DNA from: Rheinheimera texasensis DSM 17496
Lineage (GTDB): Bacteria > Pseudomonadota > Gammaproteobacteria > Enterobacterales > Alteromonadaceae
Length of the DNA stretch: 64,000 nt
Assembly: GCF_000711985.1 (NCBI RefSeq)
Contig: NZ_KL544005.1
Coordinates: 1,005,970-1,069,969 of the forward strand
Direction: 5' to 3'
How positions within the stretch are numbered: the stretch's first letter is position 1; each line of letters starts with the position of its first letter. The notes under the pieces are model-generated. The model searched no databases, was not told where the DNA came from, and saw only the letters and a list, made by a program, of their open reading frames with translations. The position numbers and the translations under genes are program-made. Below are positions 41,702 to 50,470 of the stretch, piece by piece.

Positions 41702-42084
41702 GTGTCCGGCTGCGCGGTTTTTTGCCCTGCGGACGGTGGTTTCTGTTTCATGAATCATTTTTGCCTTTGCGGCTAGTCTGCTTCGCAAGGATTTCACCTA
41801 AAGATAAGTTCCTTGTTGCTGACGCAGGGCAAAGATAGAAGTGAATTCTTTGCGATGCGGTCTTACCATAAAGGAAAACCAACAACACCCGCCACCGGCG
41901 AAAAAAGTGACAACTCCCATCTCAGGCTGTGTGGAAATCCACACAAAGGCAAACACAACAACCTTCACCAGAAACATAAACATATAATAAATAACAATAT
42001 TTTCCACAACCAAGTTCTGGCCCAGCCTTTGCCTAAGTCAACGCGACAGGGAGATTTCCTCCGCCAACCTAAAAAGAGAACAAG
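41702..42084. promoter_or_regulatory. 383-bp dctA upstream region with 18-bp palindrome
   Basis: It contains TGTGTGGA-AA-TCCACACA (41928-41945), a perfect 8-bp inverted repeat and good operator candidate, followed by a strongly AT-rich stretch (about 41965-42010). No gene or RNA is supported in the rest. Confidence 0.5.
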
Positions 42085-43395
42085 ATGAAACAAGCAACAG
42101 GCCGGCTGTTTTCCAGCCTCTACTTTCAGGTGCTGCTCGCCATCACCATCGGTATCACACTCGGACACTTTTATCCGGACACCGGCACGGCGATGCAGCC
42201 GCTCGGTACCGGCTTTATCAAGCTGATAAAGATGATTATCGCGCCCATCATCTTTTGTACTGTGGTGATTGGCATCGCCGGTATGGAAGATATGAAACGG
42301 GTTGGTAAAACCGGTGGTTATGCCCTGCTGTATTTTGAAATTGTCTCGACTATCGCGTTGGTAATTGGTCTGGTGGTGATTAACGTGGTGCAGCCCGGTA
42401 ACGGCATGCATATTGACCCGGCGAGCCTGGATCAGCAGTCCATCAGCAAATACACAGCGCCGGGTCAGATGCAGACAGTCACTGATTTCCTGCTGAATAT
42501 CATCCCAACCAGCGTGTTTGACGCTTTTGCCCGTGGTGACATGCTGCAGGTGCTGTTTTTCTCCATCCTATTTGGTTTTGCGCTGCAGCGCCTCGGCGGC
42601 CGGCAGAATATCCTGTTCACTTATATCGAAAAAAGCTCAGAACTGCTGTTTGCCATCGTGCATATGCTGATGAAAGTGGCGCCTATCGGTGCTTTTGGCG
42701 CCATGGCCTTTACCATCGGTAAATACGGTATCGGTACACTGTGGTCATTAGCTGGCCTGATGGCGACTTTCTATGCCACTTGCTTGCTGTTTATCTTTAT
42801 CGTGCTCGGCGCTATTGCGCGTTATCACGGTTTCTCTATCACCAGGTTTATCCGCTATATCCGCGAAGAACTGCTGATTGTGCTCGGCACATCATCGAGT
42901 GAATCTGTGCTGCCACGGATGATGACCAAGCTGGAGAAACTCGGTGCCACCAAGTCAACTGTTGGCCTGGTGATCCCAACCGGTTATTCCTTTAACTTAG
43001 ACGGCACCGCGATTTACCTGACCATGGCGGCGGTGTTTATTGCACAGGCTACTGATACTCCGATGGATTTAACCCAGCAGCTGACTTTACTGGCGGTGTT
43101 GCTGGTCACCTCCAAAGGCGCGGCGGGCGTCACCGGCAGCGGTTTTATCGTGCTGGCTGCGACACTGGCATCGGTTGGCTCTGTACCGGTGGCCGGTATC
43201 GCGTTAATTCTCGGTATCGACCGTTTTATGTCAGAAGCGCGGGCTTTAACCAATCTGATTGGTAATGGTGTGGCAACGTTAGTGGTGGCGAAATGGTGCG
43301 GTGAGCTCAATAGCGACACGCTCAACCGCGAACTGGCACAAGGCCCGGCGGCCACACCAGTCATCGTCACTAACACGGAGACGCAAAATGCATAA
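42085..43395 (+). CDS. dctA: C4-dicarboxylate:cation symporter
   Basis: A 436-residue DAACS-family transporter. The segments [33 protein letters not shown] (substrate/cation site region), [20 protein letters not shown] (HP1 serine-rich hairpin) and [20 protein letters not shown] (TM7), together with [19 protein letters not shown] (HP2), are those of DctA. It imports succinate, fumarate, malate (and orotate) with cations. It overlaps the porin gene by eight bases, so the two are an operon. Confidence 0.95.
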   Translation: MKQATGRLFSSLYFQVLLAITIGITLGHFYPDTGTAMQPLGTGFIKLIKMIIAPIIFCTVVIGIAGMEDMKRVGKTGGYALLYFEIVSTIALVIGLVVINVVQPGNGMHIDPASLDQQSISKYTAPGQMQTVTDFLLNIIPTSVFDAFARGDMLQVLFFSILFGFALQRLGGRQNILFTYIEKSSELLFAIVHMLMKVAPIGAFGAMAFTIGKYGIGTLWSLAGLMATFYATCLLFIFIVLGAIARYHGFSITRFIRYIREELLIVLGTSSSESVLPRMMTKLEKLGATKSTVGLVIPTGYSFNLDGTAIYLTMAAVFIAQATDTPMDLTQQLTLLAVLLVTSKGAAGVTGSGFIVLAATLASVGSVPVAGIALILGIDRFMSEARALTNLIGNGVATLVVAKWCGELNSDTLNRELAQGPAATPVIVTNTETQNA

Positions 43396-44353
43396 GCAGC
43401 GCTTACTGGTAGTTTCCGCGTTGCTTGCCGGAGCGACAGCACCGCTGCAGGCCGACGATTTTAACTGGGATTTTTACGGCAAACTCGACCTGCAGGCACT
43501 GTATGCCGACGCCGATTTGCTGCGCTACGCCGATAAAGGCTGGCAAATCGAAGCGCCGTTCAGCCGGCTGGGAATCAAAGCCGACCAGGCGCTGACTGAC
43601 GATTTAAAGCTGATTGCCGTGTACGAGTGGCAGGTCAATGGCCTCGATGACAGCAATAAAGGCCACAGGCTTGGCAGCCGCAATACTTATATCGGTATTG
43701 CCAGCAAAACCTACGGCGAACTGATTTTTGGTAAAAACGACAGCAAGTTTAAAAAGTCAGAAGGTAAAATCGACTTATTTAACGAGACCTTAGCTGATAT
43801 GGCGCAGCTGACGCCGGGCCAGGATCGGCTGGAAAATATCGTCAGTTACCAAAGCCCGAAACTGGGTTTATGGCAATGGAGCGCGACTTACCAGACCGGT
43901 GCCAGTGACGAAACCGCCGGTGGCTACGACTGGACTCTCAGCTACGGCGATGCCGCTTTTAAGCAAGCGCCCTATTATTTCGCTTATGCCCGCGCCAATG
44001 AACTCAACAACATCAGTGCGGACCGCCTACTGGCACATGCGCTGTTGAGTGAATCCAGCCTCGGTACTTTGTCCGGCGGCCTGATGTGGCAACATAGTGA
44101 ACATCAAACCAAACCGCTGCGTGGCAACGCCTGGCTGGCAGAACTGCAGTTAAAACGCGATGCCATTGCCTACAAACTGCAATATATGCAGGACCACAGC
44201 CGCACCCGGCATAGCGAAGAAGGCAACAGCTGGTCAGTTGGCGCCGACTATAGCCTCAGCGAAGACCTGACCGCTTATTTGCTGGCCACCCGGCTTGACC
44301 TGCAAACGCAGCACGACAGCGCCGCCGCTTTGGGCGTGCGCTGGGTGTTTTAA
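43388..44353 (+). CDS. Outer-membrane porin
   Basis: A 321-residue protein from the ATG at 43388, inside the last codons of dctA. The signal peptide ends PLQADD. It begins [19 protein letters not shown], the usual first strand of a general trimeric porin, shows [25 protein letters not shown] and [23 protein letters not shown] (the loop 3 region start), and ends with Phe (LGVRWVF), the outer-membrane insertion signal. Co-expression with dctA suggests that it admits dicarboxylates across the outer membrane. Confidence 0.9.
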   Translation: MHKQRLLVVSALLAGATAPLQADDFNWDFYGKLDLQALYADADLLRYADKGWQIEAPFSRLGIKADQALTDDLKLIAVYEWQVNGLDDSNKGHRLGSRNTYIGIASKTYGELIFGKNDSKFKKSEGKIDLFNETLADMAQLTPGQDRLENIVSYQSPKLGLWQWSATYQTGASDETAGGYDWTLSYGDAAFKQAPYYFAYARANELNNISADRLLAHALLSESSLGTLSGGLMWQHSEHQTKPLRGNAWLAELQLKRDAIAYKLQYMQDHSRTRHSEEGNSWSVGADYSLSEDLTAYLLATRLDLQTQHDSAAALGVRWVF

Positions 44354-44374
44354 GTACCGCTGAGATTTTCTCCG

Positions 44375-44410
44375 ACGGGCGCGATCAATGACTGCGCCCG
44401 TGTTTTTTAT
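44375..44410 (+). terminator. Rho-independent terminator after dctA-porin
   Basis: ACGGGCGC (44375-44382) pairs with GCGCCCGT (44394-44401) around an 11-base loop, and TGTTTTTTAT follows. Confidence 0.88.
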
Positions 44411-44527
44411 CAACTGAAGCTATCGTACAGAAAAACACCGTTCGTTCAGCAAGAGTTTAAATTTCCGGTGTTTAACTGCAAGAGTCCTGTTACTATTTTG
44501 CAACTTTCACCGAAAAAGGAAATTTAC

Positions 44528-45199
44528 ATGAAAAGTACCTTCCGTACCTTAGCGCTGGCGTTACCCCTGGTGGTGTTAGCCGGCTGTACCGCCACCGAAT
44601 CGTCCCGCACTATCGAAGCCCCTAAAGTCAATGCCGCTTACCAGCCGTATCAGGGGCCAAAAAGCAAACTGGTGGTTGGTAAATTTCAAAACCGCTCTAA
44701 TTTCCAAAATGGCATTTTTAATGCCGAAATCGATCAGTTAGGCTCGCAGGCCAAAACCATTCTGATCACACATTTACAACAAACTAATCGTTTTCTGGTG
44801 ATGGACCGCGCCAATATGGCCGAACTGTCGCAGGAAGCCCAATTTGCCGGCGCGAAGCAAAATGTCATCGGCGCTAAATATGTCGTCACTGGCGACGTCA
44901 CAGAATTTGGCCGCAAACAAACCGGCGACAAACAACTATTCGGCATTTTAGGCAAAGGCAAAGAACAAATCGCTTACGCCAAAGTGGCGTTAAATATCGT
45001 CGACGTAGAAACTTCTGCAGTGGTGTTCTCGGCAATGGGCGCCGGTGAATACAGCCTGTCCAACCGCGAAGTGATTGGTTTTGGCGGCAGCGCAGGTTAC
45101 GACGCCACATTAAATGGCAAAGTGTTAGACCTGGCGTTACGTGAAGCGGTCAATAATCTGGTCAATGGCATTAGCAATAACCAATGGCAACCACAGTGA
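44528..45199 (+). CDS. CsgG-like lipoprotein
   Basis: A 223-residue protein from the ATG at 44528 (AAGGAA six bases upstream). The lipoprotein signal LPLVVLAGCTA carries a lipobox (LAGC). The body is a CsgG domain: KLVVGKFQNRSN, QTNRFLVMDRANMAELSQEAQF and GAKYVVTGDVTEFG are its characteristic blocks. CsgG exports curli subunits, but no curli genes are near. In this gene order (CsgG, DUF4810, DUF799) the trio recurs in many Proteobacteria, with no established function that I know of; an outer-membrane lipoprotein complex is inferred. Confidence 0.88.
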   Translation: MKSTFRTLALALPLVVLAGCTATESSRTIEAPKVNAAYQPYQGPKSKLVVGKFQNRSNFQNGIFNAEIDQLGSQAKTILITHLQQTNRFLVMDRANMAELSQEAQFAGAKQNVIGAKYVVTGDVTEFGRKQTGDKQLFGILGKGKEQIAYAKVALNIVDVETSAVVFSAMGAGEYSLSNREVIGFGGSAGYDATLNGKVLDLALREAVNNLVNGISNNQWQPQ

Positions 45200-45210
45200 G
45201 ACCTAAACAC

Positions 45211-45567
45211 ATGGAAGTAAAAATAATGCTGGTTGCCGCGTTGTCTGTCGCGGCACTCAGCGGCTGTCAGAGCACTAAGCCGCTGTATCATTACGGTTCT
45301 TATCCGACCAACGTCTACGAGCACTTCAAAAACGAAGATTCAACGGTTACCGAGCAAATCGAAGCGCTGGAAAAAACTATCCGCGACACTAACCGCAATA
45401 AGCTGCAGGTCGGCCCGGGCATCTATGCGCATCTGGGCTTTTTGTATCTGCAAAGTGGTCAGCGCGATACTGGCCTCGGTTATCTGCAAAAAGAAAAGCA
45501 GCTGTACCCTGAATCGACCCGGTTTATCGACTTTTTACTGAAAAACGCCAAGGCAGGTCAGTCATGA
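45211..45567 (+). CDS. DUF4810 lipoprotein
   Basis: A 118-residue lipoprotein. Start ATG at 45211 or 45226; the first adds the basic residue expected of a signal (MEVKIMLVAALSVAALSGCQS, lipobox LSGC). KPLYHYGSYPTNVYEHFK and IYAHLGFLYLQSGQRDTGLGYLQKEKQLYPES are the DUF4810 pattern, the latter a TPR-like pair of helices. It overlaps the next gene by ATGA. Function unknown; probably a partner of the flanking lipoproteins. Confidence 0.85.
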   Translation: MEVKIMLVAALSVAALSGCQSTKPLYHYGSYPTNVYEHFKNEDSTVTEQIEALEKTIRDTNRNKLQVGPGIYAHLGFLYLQSGQRDTGLGYLQKEKQLYPESTRFIDFLLKNAKAGQS

Positions 45568-46232
45568 GCACTCTGAAATTATCCGTGGCTTTTGTGCTGA
45601 CCTTACTGCTGGCCGGTTGTGCCACTACCGATACACCGATGGATTACAGCGCCTTTAGACAAAGTAATCCGAAGTCAATTCTGGTGCTGCCACCGACCAA
45701 TCACACTTCAGAAGTGATAGCGCCATATGGCGTGTTGGCGAACGTGACAGTGCCGCTGGCTGAAGCCGGTTATTACGTATTTCCGGTGGCGTTGGTCAAT
45801 GAAACCTTTAAAAACAATGGCCTGACAGTCGCAGAAGATATCCACGCCGTGGCACCAAAAAAACTCAACGAGATTTTTGGCGCCGATGCGGTGCTGTATA
45901 TCGACATTGAGGAATACGGCACTTCTTATGCGGTGTTGTCCAGCGATACGGTGGTCGTGGTCAAAGCCCGCTTAACCGACAGCAAAACCAATGCGCTGTT
46001 ATGGGAAGGCAAAGCCAGTGCGTCCAGCAGCGAGCAAAACAATAATGGCGGCGGCGGTATTGTTGGCATGTTAGTCGAAGCAGCAGTGACGCAGATTATG
46101 GAAACAGCACTCGATACCGGCTTTGATATCGCGGCCATCGCCACCAACCGGCTGTTATCGCCTCAAGTACACAATGGCCTGTTATATGGCCCGCGTTCAC
46201 CACATCATGGTAAAGAAAAACCGGTGAAATAA
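45564..46232 (+). CDS. DUF799 (GNA1162-type) lipoprotein
   Basis: A 222-residue protein with a lipoprotein signal (LTLLLAGCATT). PKSILVLPPTNHTSEVIAPYGVLANVTVPLAEAGYYVFPV is the DUF799 signature block, and LYIDIEEYGTSYAVLSSDTVVVVKARLTD follows. The family includes the meningococcal surface lipoprotein GNA1162. A Gly-rich linker (NNNGGGGIVG) precedes the C-terminal helix. Last gene of the triad, with a terminator after it. Confidence 0.88.
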   Translation: MSTLKLSVAFVLTLLLAGCATTDTPMDYSAFRQSNPKSILVLPPTNHTSEVIAPYGVLANVTVPLAEAGYYVFPVALVNETFKNNGLTVAEDIHAVAPKKLNEIFGADAVLYIDIEEYGTSYAVLSSDTVVVVKARLTDSKTNALLWEGKASASSSEQNNNGGGGIVGMLVEAAVTQIMETALDTGFDIAAIATNRLLSPQVHNGLLYGPRSPHHGKEKPVK

Positions 46233-46260
46233 TTCGGCTTGTTTTGCCTGAAGTTCATGA

Positions 46261-46287
46261 AGCCCTCGTATCAACGAGGGCTTTTTT
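46261..46287 (+). terminator. Rho-independent terminator after the lipoprotein triad
   Basis: GCCCTCGT (46262-46269) and ACGAGGGC (46274-46281) form a perfect 8-bp stem with a 4-base loop, followed by TTTTTT. The preceding A-poor side makes it mainly plus-strand directed, though the convergent S41 gene may share it. Confidence 0.92.
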
Positions 46288-46299
46288 ATCACAAGATGT

Positions 46300-47325
46300 T
46301 TAATTGACCCGCCGCTGTTGCGTAAGCGCAAGCGCTTGTTGCAACGCCTGTACCGCCGGCACTTGGACATCCGGCACTACACCACGTTGTTCAAAATTAT
46401 CGCCGCTTTGCGGGAAAACTGGCCGCGCCAGCGGAATGCGCACAAATAACCAATCAGTCACCGCCATCGCGCCAGTGTAATGGGCAAGTCCGGCACTGGT
46501 TTCGCCAATCACTGTGGCGCGTCCCTGCTGCTGCAGGGCATAACTGAAAAACTCGGCGGCACTGACCTGGTTGGCGGATTGCAGCACATACAACGGCATC
46601 TGCAGCTGTTTTTGCAGCACCACCTGCGCCCTGATGTCCTCCGGTTGGTTAGTGCTTCGGCTTTCCAGTTGCCACAATAAGGTTTCGGCCGGCACAAAAA
46701 AACTGAGCAGGTAACGCACCAGTTCTGGCGAGCCACCGGCACTTTCGCGCAAATCGATAATCAGTGCATCAGTTCTGCTTAAAAACTGCAGCGCCTGCGC
46801 TGCCACATCAAAAGCCGCGTCCGCCTGCACAAACTTGTTTAGTTTCAGATAACCAATATTGCCGGGCATGATCTCAAGCTTTTCAAAAGCAAAGTTGTTG
46901 CGGCGTTTTTCCTCGGTTTCATGGCGGATATACGTGACTTCGCCATAGTTTTGCGTAAGCTCCAGCCCCAGATGGCCGTCTTTACCCACACTGCGCAGCC
47001 AGTGCCCCACTTCATCGACCAGCTGTTGTTTACTTTGCAGATGATGAAACCGGCCAGCCGCTTCGGCCTGAAGCAGCGCCAGAGCAAGCTGCGCTGCCCT
47101 CTCGGGCAACACATAATGCTCTGCTAACACTTTAGCCAGCTGCGTCAGTGCGGTGTTGCGCTCAGCGGTCGTGAGTCTTTGCTGCGTTTCAGTAGCTTTA
47201 ACAGGAGCAGCAGTGTGTGCGGCGACTGGCACACCGATGGATTGAGCGAAAATGATCAACAATACGACGAGCAGCACCAGCAAACGCCAGCGGCTTTTCA
47301 CCGGCGATTTTTTAGAATTTGACAT
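46300..47325 (-). CDS. S41-family (C-terminal processing-like) peptidase, anchored
   Basis: A 341-residue protein with an N-terminal membrane anchor or signal (LLVLLVVLLIIFAQSIGVPVAA). The N-terminal helical part (LTQLAKVLAEHYVLPERAAQLA) and the core GYLKLNKFVQADAAFDVAAQALQF, ALIIDLRESAGGSPELVRYLLSFF are the S41 fold of the IRBP/tail-specific-protease-like subgroup; catalytic Ser in QSANQVSAAEFFSYAL (about residue 255), with a GETSAGLAHYTG oxyanion region. No PDZ domain. Substrate unknown; it acts in the periplasm. Confidence 0.85.
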   Translation of the reverse strand: MSNSKKSPVKSRWRLLVLLVVLLIIFAQSIGVPVAAHTAAPVKATETQQRLTTAERNTALTQLAKVLAEHYVLPERAAQLALALLQAEAAGRFHHLQSKQQLVDEVGHWLRSVGKDGHLGLELTQNYGEVTYIRHETEEKRRNNFAFEKLEIMPGNIGYLKLNKFVQADAAFDVAAQALQFLSRTDALIIDLRESAGGSPELVRYLLSFFVPAETLLWQLESRSTNQPEDIRAQVVLQKQLQMPLYVLQSANQVSAAEFFSYALQQQGRATVIGETSAGLAHYTGAMAVTDWLFVRIPLARPVFPQSGDNFEQRGVVPDVQVPAVQALQQALALTQQRRVN

Positions 47326-47377
47326 AAATACCTCTATTGATTGGAAAAAGTTAACTTTTCAAATGCAATAAGAGGTT

Positions 47378-47812
47378 TCAGTGATACAGCTGCCTTTTGC
47401 AGCAAAGGTTGGCATCCCGCCACAACGCAAGCCGGAAACTGCGCCTGGGTCCGGCGCGGATAAACCAGGCCACCACCAACACCACCGGCAATAACAACGC
47501 CAACAGGCGCAGCAACAGCAACACAGGCTCCGCCACCAGCACATACACAGCTTGTTGTTTGGCATGCAGGAATAACTGCGGGCTGCTGCGCTCACTTTGC
47601 GCCTGCAGCAACATTGGTTCCGTCTGATCCGGCAGGCTTTGCCACAATGTGATCTGTGCCGGTTGCGTGGTAACTTCAGGCCCCAACGGCGCAGCCAGCG
47701 TCAACGCCAGTAACCAGACCAGCCACAACGTACTTAGCAGCACAGCCAATTGCCAGGTTGCACCGGTTGGTATTGTTGTGTCAGCAGTTTGTGGAGCGTG
47801 GGGAGCAGGCAT
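47378..47812 (-). CDS. Small membrane protein of unknown function
   Basis: A 144-residue protein with two hydrophobic segments (LAVLLSTLWLVWLLALTLAA and VLLLLRLLALLLPVVLVVAWF) flanking a Gln/Pro-rich loop of about 45 residues, and a basic tail. No family recognised. The start ATG lacks a good Shine-Dalgarno site. It lies 52 bp upstream of the S41 gene on the same strand, so the two may be co-transcribed. Confidence 0.5.
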   Translation of the reverse strand: MPAPHAPQTADTTIPTGATWQLAVLLSTLWLVWLLALTLAAPLGPEVTTQPAQITLWQSLPDQTEPMLLQAQSERSSPQLFLHAKQQAVYVLVAEPVLLLLRLLALLLPVVLVVAWFIRAGPRRSFRLALWRDANLCCKRQLYH

Positions 47813-47884
47813 CAGGATTGGGTCTGGTCATGGGCTGAAATGTAGATCTGGGGGCCCGCCTTTTGTTTACAAGGTGGGGTTTGC

Positions 47885-47911
47885 AAAGTGGAAAGTGGAA
47901 AGTGGAAAGTT
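47885..47911. repeat. Short tandem repeat of GTGGAAA
   Basis: About three and a half copies of a 7-bp unit (GTGGAAA) lie just downstream of the nucleotidyltransferase stop. It is slippage-prone DNA and probably without function. Confidence 0.6.
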
Positions 47912-48462
47912 CAAGGATGATTGATCTGTAATTGCGGCCATAACTCTAACCAGCGTTTTGCCGCCACCCGCTCGGCAAACACCTCCGGCCGTGGGAAATC
48001 AGGATTTATTGTCACTTGCAGCGACCAGTTCAGCGCCAGGCCAAAAGGCGCGTAAAACTCCAGCCGGTCGTCCGCCAACAAACGCACACCAACACAGGTC
48101 GGTTGCTCAACCCAGCGCCGGATGCCGTCGCCGCAATGTTGATAAGGTGGATGACCATGCTTCAGATGCATCCGCGCCTGGTTGCGCACTTCAAAACACT
48201 GGCCGGGAAATTGCGCGGCTAAGTGTTGTTCCAGCTGAGTTTCGTGATCAAGGCTTAGGTCCAGCGGGTCGAAAAACACTAGGTCGATGTCATTGAGTGG
48301 CGTCTGCGGCAACTGATGCATCGCATCCCAAATCGCGTTTCTTAAAAAGCCAGCCGCCAGATACCAGTCCGGCAATTGCAGCGCCCGCACCGCACGCAAG
48401 CAATCCAGCCGCCAGGGGTCCGCCTGCAGCAGCGCTGCAGTCTTTGTTTGCCAATCGTCCAT
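47911..48462 (-). CDS. Nucleotidyltransferase family protein (DUF925 type)
   Basis: A 183-residue protein from the ATG at 48462, which has GGAGGGG five bases upstream; the open frame goes to 48606 but lacks another good start. GFLRNAIWD followed by LNDIDLVFFD is the short polymerase-beta-type D-x-D site of the NTP_transf_6 group, and later WSLQVTINPDFPRPEVFAERV fits the same family. Members are thought to transfer nucleotides to unknown targets. Single gene. Confidence 0.8.
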   Translation of the reverse strand: MDDWQTKTAALLQADPWRLDCLRAVRALQLPDWYLAAGFLRNAIWDAMHQLPQTPLNDIDLVFFDPLDLSLDHETQLEQHLAAQFPGQCFEVRNQARMHLKHGHPPYQHCGDGIRRWVEQPTCVGVRLLADDRLEFYAPFGLALNWSLQVTINPDFPRPEVFAERVAAKRWLELWPQLQINHP

Positions 48463-48614
48463 ACGCCCCTCCGGGAAATTTGTACGAAGCTTGCCATTTC
48501 TATCGCCAGAGGTCGAACTTTTACGCTTCCGGCAGTGTTGCGCAAAAAGAATCAGGTCGTTGCTTTGTGGATTTGTGCCAAATGCGTCAGATGGGGTCAC
48601 ATGCACACTTTTTA

Positions 48615-48667
48615 TTGCGAATAATTCTCATTTGATCTAATAATGCAAATGCGAACCACTCTCAATT
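48615..48667 (+). promoter_or_regulatory. Fur-controlled promoter of the iron/haem operon
   Basis: TTGCGA (48615-48620) and TAATAA (48638-48643) with a 17-bp spacer make a good promoter. A Fur-box-like AATAATTCTCATTTG (48620-48634) lies between them, and a second, AAATGCGAACCACTCTCAATT (48647-48667; on the minus strand ATTGAGAGTGGTTCGCATT), covers the start region. Repression by Fe-loaded Fur is expected. Confidence 0.7.
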
Positions 48668-48682
48668 AAAAGGTAACCCTCT

Positions 48683-49480
48683 GTGATTTCAGTAAAACCC
48701 TTGTTGTTGGCGCTGTGCTGTACCCTGCCATTGAGCGCTGCTCAGGCTCATGTGCCTTATCTGGCGCCTGCCAGTTTTGAACCGGTGCGGGGCTGGGTCA
48801 GCCTTGAAGCGGCATTTGCTGAGCAGTTTTTTCTGCCGGAAGCCAAGTTTGATCAAAGTGAATTTCAGGTCACCGGGCCGGACGGTCAACCGCGGGCGCC
48901 AAAAGAGCTGGTCGCAGTGAAAAGCCGCACTGTGCTGGATGATGAACTGAAAACCGACGGCACTTACAAATACAGCACTGGCCAGCGCTTGGGCGCGGTG
49001 TTTCATAGCTATGAATTAAACGGCAAAACCGAAAACAGCCGGGACCCAAAGTTTGTGCTGCCCAAAGGTGCCACGCTCAAAGCGCATTTTCAGAGTGTGA
49101 CCCGCGCTGAAACTTATATCAGCAAAGGCAAACCGGACCAAACTGCGTTAAAAGCCAGCGGCAAAGGCCTGGAGCTGCAGTTTGTGAGCCATCCGAATGA
49201 CCTGTACGCCGGCCAGCCGGTTACAGGCGTTTTACTGCTGGACGGCAAACCACTGGCCGGCAGCAAACTTGAACTGCACCAAACCGGCAACCACAGCGCC
49301 GGCCAAAACAAAACCGCACCAGTGCCAGTCACGACCAATGCAAAAGGCGAATTCAGCCTGACACCGACACAGGCCGGCACTTACCTGTTGCTGGCCCGCC
49401 ACCGCGCCCCAGCCCCGCAAGGCGCCAAAGCACCGACTTACAGCCACACCAGTACTGTGGTGTTTGAAGCGGCGGAATAA
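48683..49480 (+). CDS. DUF4198 periplasmic protein of the iron-uptake operon
   Basis: A 265-residue protein with a GTG start (AAAAGGTAA nine bases upstream) and signal peptide (ends SAAQAH). Mature start HVPYLAPASFEPVRGWVSLEAAFAEQFFLPE is the DUF4198 (NikM/CbiK-like) signature, and the C-terminus has a carboxypeptidase-regulatory-like Ig fold (TTNAKGEFSLTPTQAGTYLLLARH). These proteins accompany TonB receptors and metal transporters; metal binding by the N-terminal His is plausible. First gene of the Fur-controlled operon. Confidence 0.85.
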   Translation: MISVKPLLLALCCTLPLSAAQAHVPYLAPASFEPVRGWVSLEAAFAEQFFLPEAKFDQSEFQVTGPDGQPRAPKELVAVKSRTVLDDELKTDGTYKYSTGQRLGAVFHSYELNGKTENSRDPKFVLPKGATLKAHFQSVTRAETYISKGKPDQTALKASGKGLELQFVSHPNDLYAGQPVTGVLLLDGKPLAGSKLELHQTGNHSAGQNKTAPVPVTTNAKGEFSLTPTQAGTYLLLARHRAPAPQGAKAPTYSHTSTVVFEAAE

Positions 49481-49506
49481 GCACAACCATATTTCAGGAG
49501 AACTTT

Positions 49507-50469
49507 ATGATGATGCAACCCAAAACCATCCGGCATTTTTTACTGGTCAGCAGCTTGTATCTGCTCGGCCAGCCCGCGACAGCGCAGCAGACCAACAACA
49601 CAGCGCCAACCCGTGCCCACCAGCCAACACTGCAAGCCAAGATTGATTTTATTGCCGAATTTGACCAAAACGGCGACGGTCAGGTCAGCCACAGTGAATT
49701 TTTCACTGAGCGCCAGCACCGCCTTGCCCTGATGGACCTCAGGCACAACGCCCAGATCGATGTCGCCGGTTATCAGGCCGAATACGCCGACCGGCTGGAC
49801 CAGCGACTGGCGGCAGACCGCAAAGGCCAGCTGAAACAAACCGAGGTGCGTTTTGCTGCGGTAGACAAAGATCAGGACGGCCGCATCAGCAGCGCTGAAT
49901 ATCAGTCGTCGGGCCAAAGCGCCTTCCGTTTTATCGACAGTAACAAGGATGGCCAGATTTCAAAAACAGACAGCAAGGCCGATCCGGTACCACAGCGGCG
50001 TGGTCAAAATAACGCCGAGCAACCCCGCCGCCGGCCAGCGCTGGTGATGCCAACCACCCATAGCGTCAGCGGCATGCTGGCCATGTACGACACGGATAAA
50101 AATGGCGAAGTGAGCGCGGCTGAATATCAACAGATTCGCCAGCAAGCCTTTGCCCGCACGGACGCCGACCAGGATGGCTCGTTGTCTGCGCAGGAATACA
50201 TGCAGGAATTTACCGACCGGGTTGACCAGCAAATCGCCAGCACCCGCAGCGCACAGTTAAAACAGGCACAGGTGCGGTTTAAAGCGCTGGATAAGGATGA
50301 AAACGGCATCTTGAGTGCGGCTGAATATCATCAGTCTGGCCAACGCATGTTCAGCCGCTGGGATACCGACCAGAACCGGTTGGTCAGCGCCAGCGAAGCA
50401 CTACCTGAAGCAGAGAGTGCCCCAGCGACCAGTGACAAAGCAAAAAAGACCACAAGGACGGCGCCTTGA
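49507..50469 (+). CDS. Secreted protein with seven EF-hand loops
   Basis: A 320-residue protein with a signal peptide (ends PATAQQ). Seven EF-hand calcium loops can be read: DQNGDGQVSHSE, DKDQDGRISSAE, DSNKDGQISKTD, DTDKNGEVSAAE, DADQDGSLSAQE, DKDENGILSAAE and a last degenerate DTDQNRLVSASE. The two halves look like an internal duplication (compare VRFAAVDKDQDGRISSAEYQSSGQ and VRFKALDKDENGILSAAEYHQSGQ). Periplasmic calcium sensor or buffer; its place in an iron operon is unexplained. One base separates its stop from the next gene. Confidence 0.88.
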   Translation: MMMQPKTIRHFLLVSSLYLLGQPATAQQTNNTAPTRAHQPTLQAKIDFIAEFDQNGDGQVSHSEFFTERQHRLALMDLRHNAQIDVAGYQAEYADRLDQRLAADRKGQLKQTEVRFAAVDKDQDGRISSAEYQSSGQSAFRFIDSNKDGQISKTDSKADPVPQRRGQNNAEQPRRRPALVMPTTHSVSGMLAMYDTDKNGEVSAAEYQQIRQQAFARTDADQDGSLSAQEYMQEFTDRVDQQIASTRSAQLKQAQVRFKALDKDENGILSAAEYHQSGQRMFSRWDTDQNRLVSASEALPEAESAPATSDKAKKTTRTAP

Positions 50470-50470
50470 T

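Noticed and set aside
44528-45199. Curli secretion gene csgG proper
   Set aside because: No csgA/B/D/E/F genes nearby and the DUF4810/DUF799 context points to the separate lipoprotein triad.
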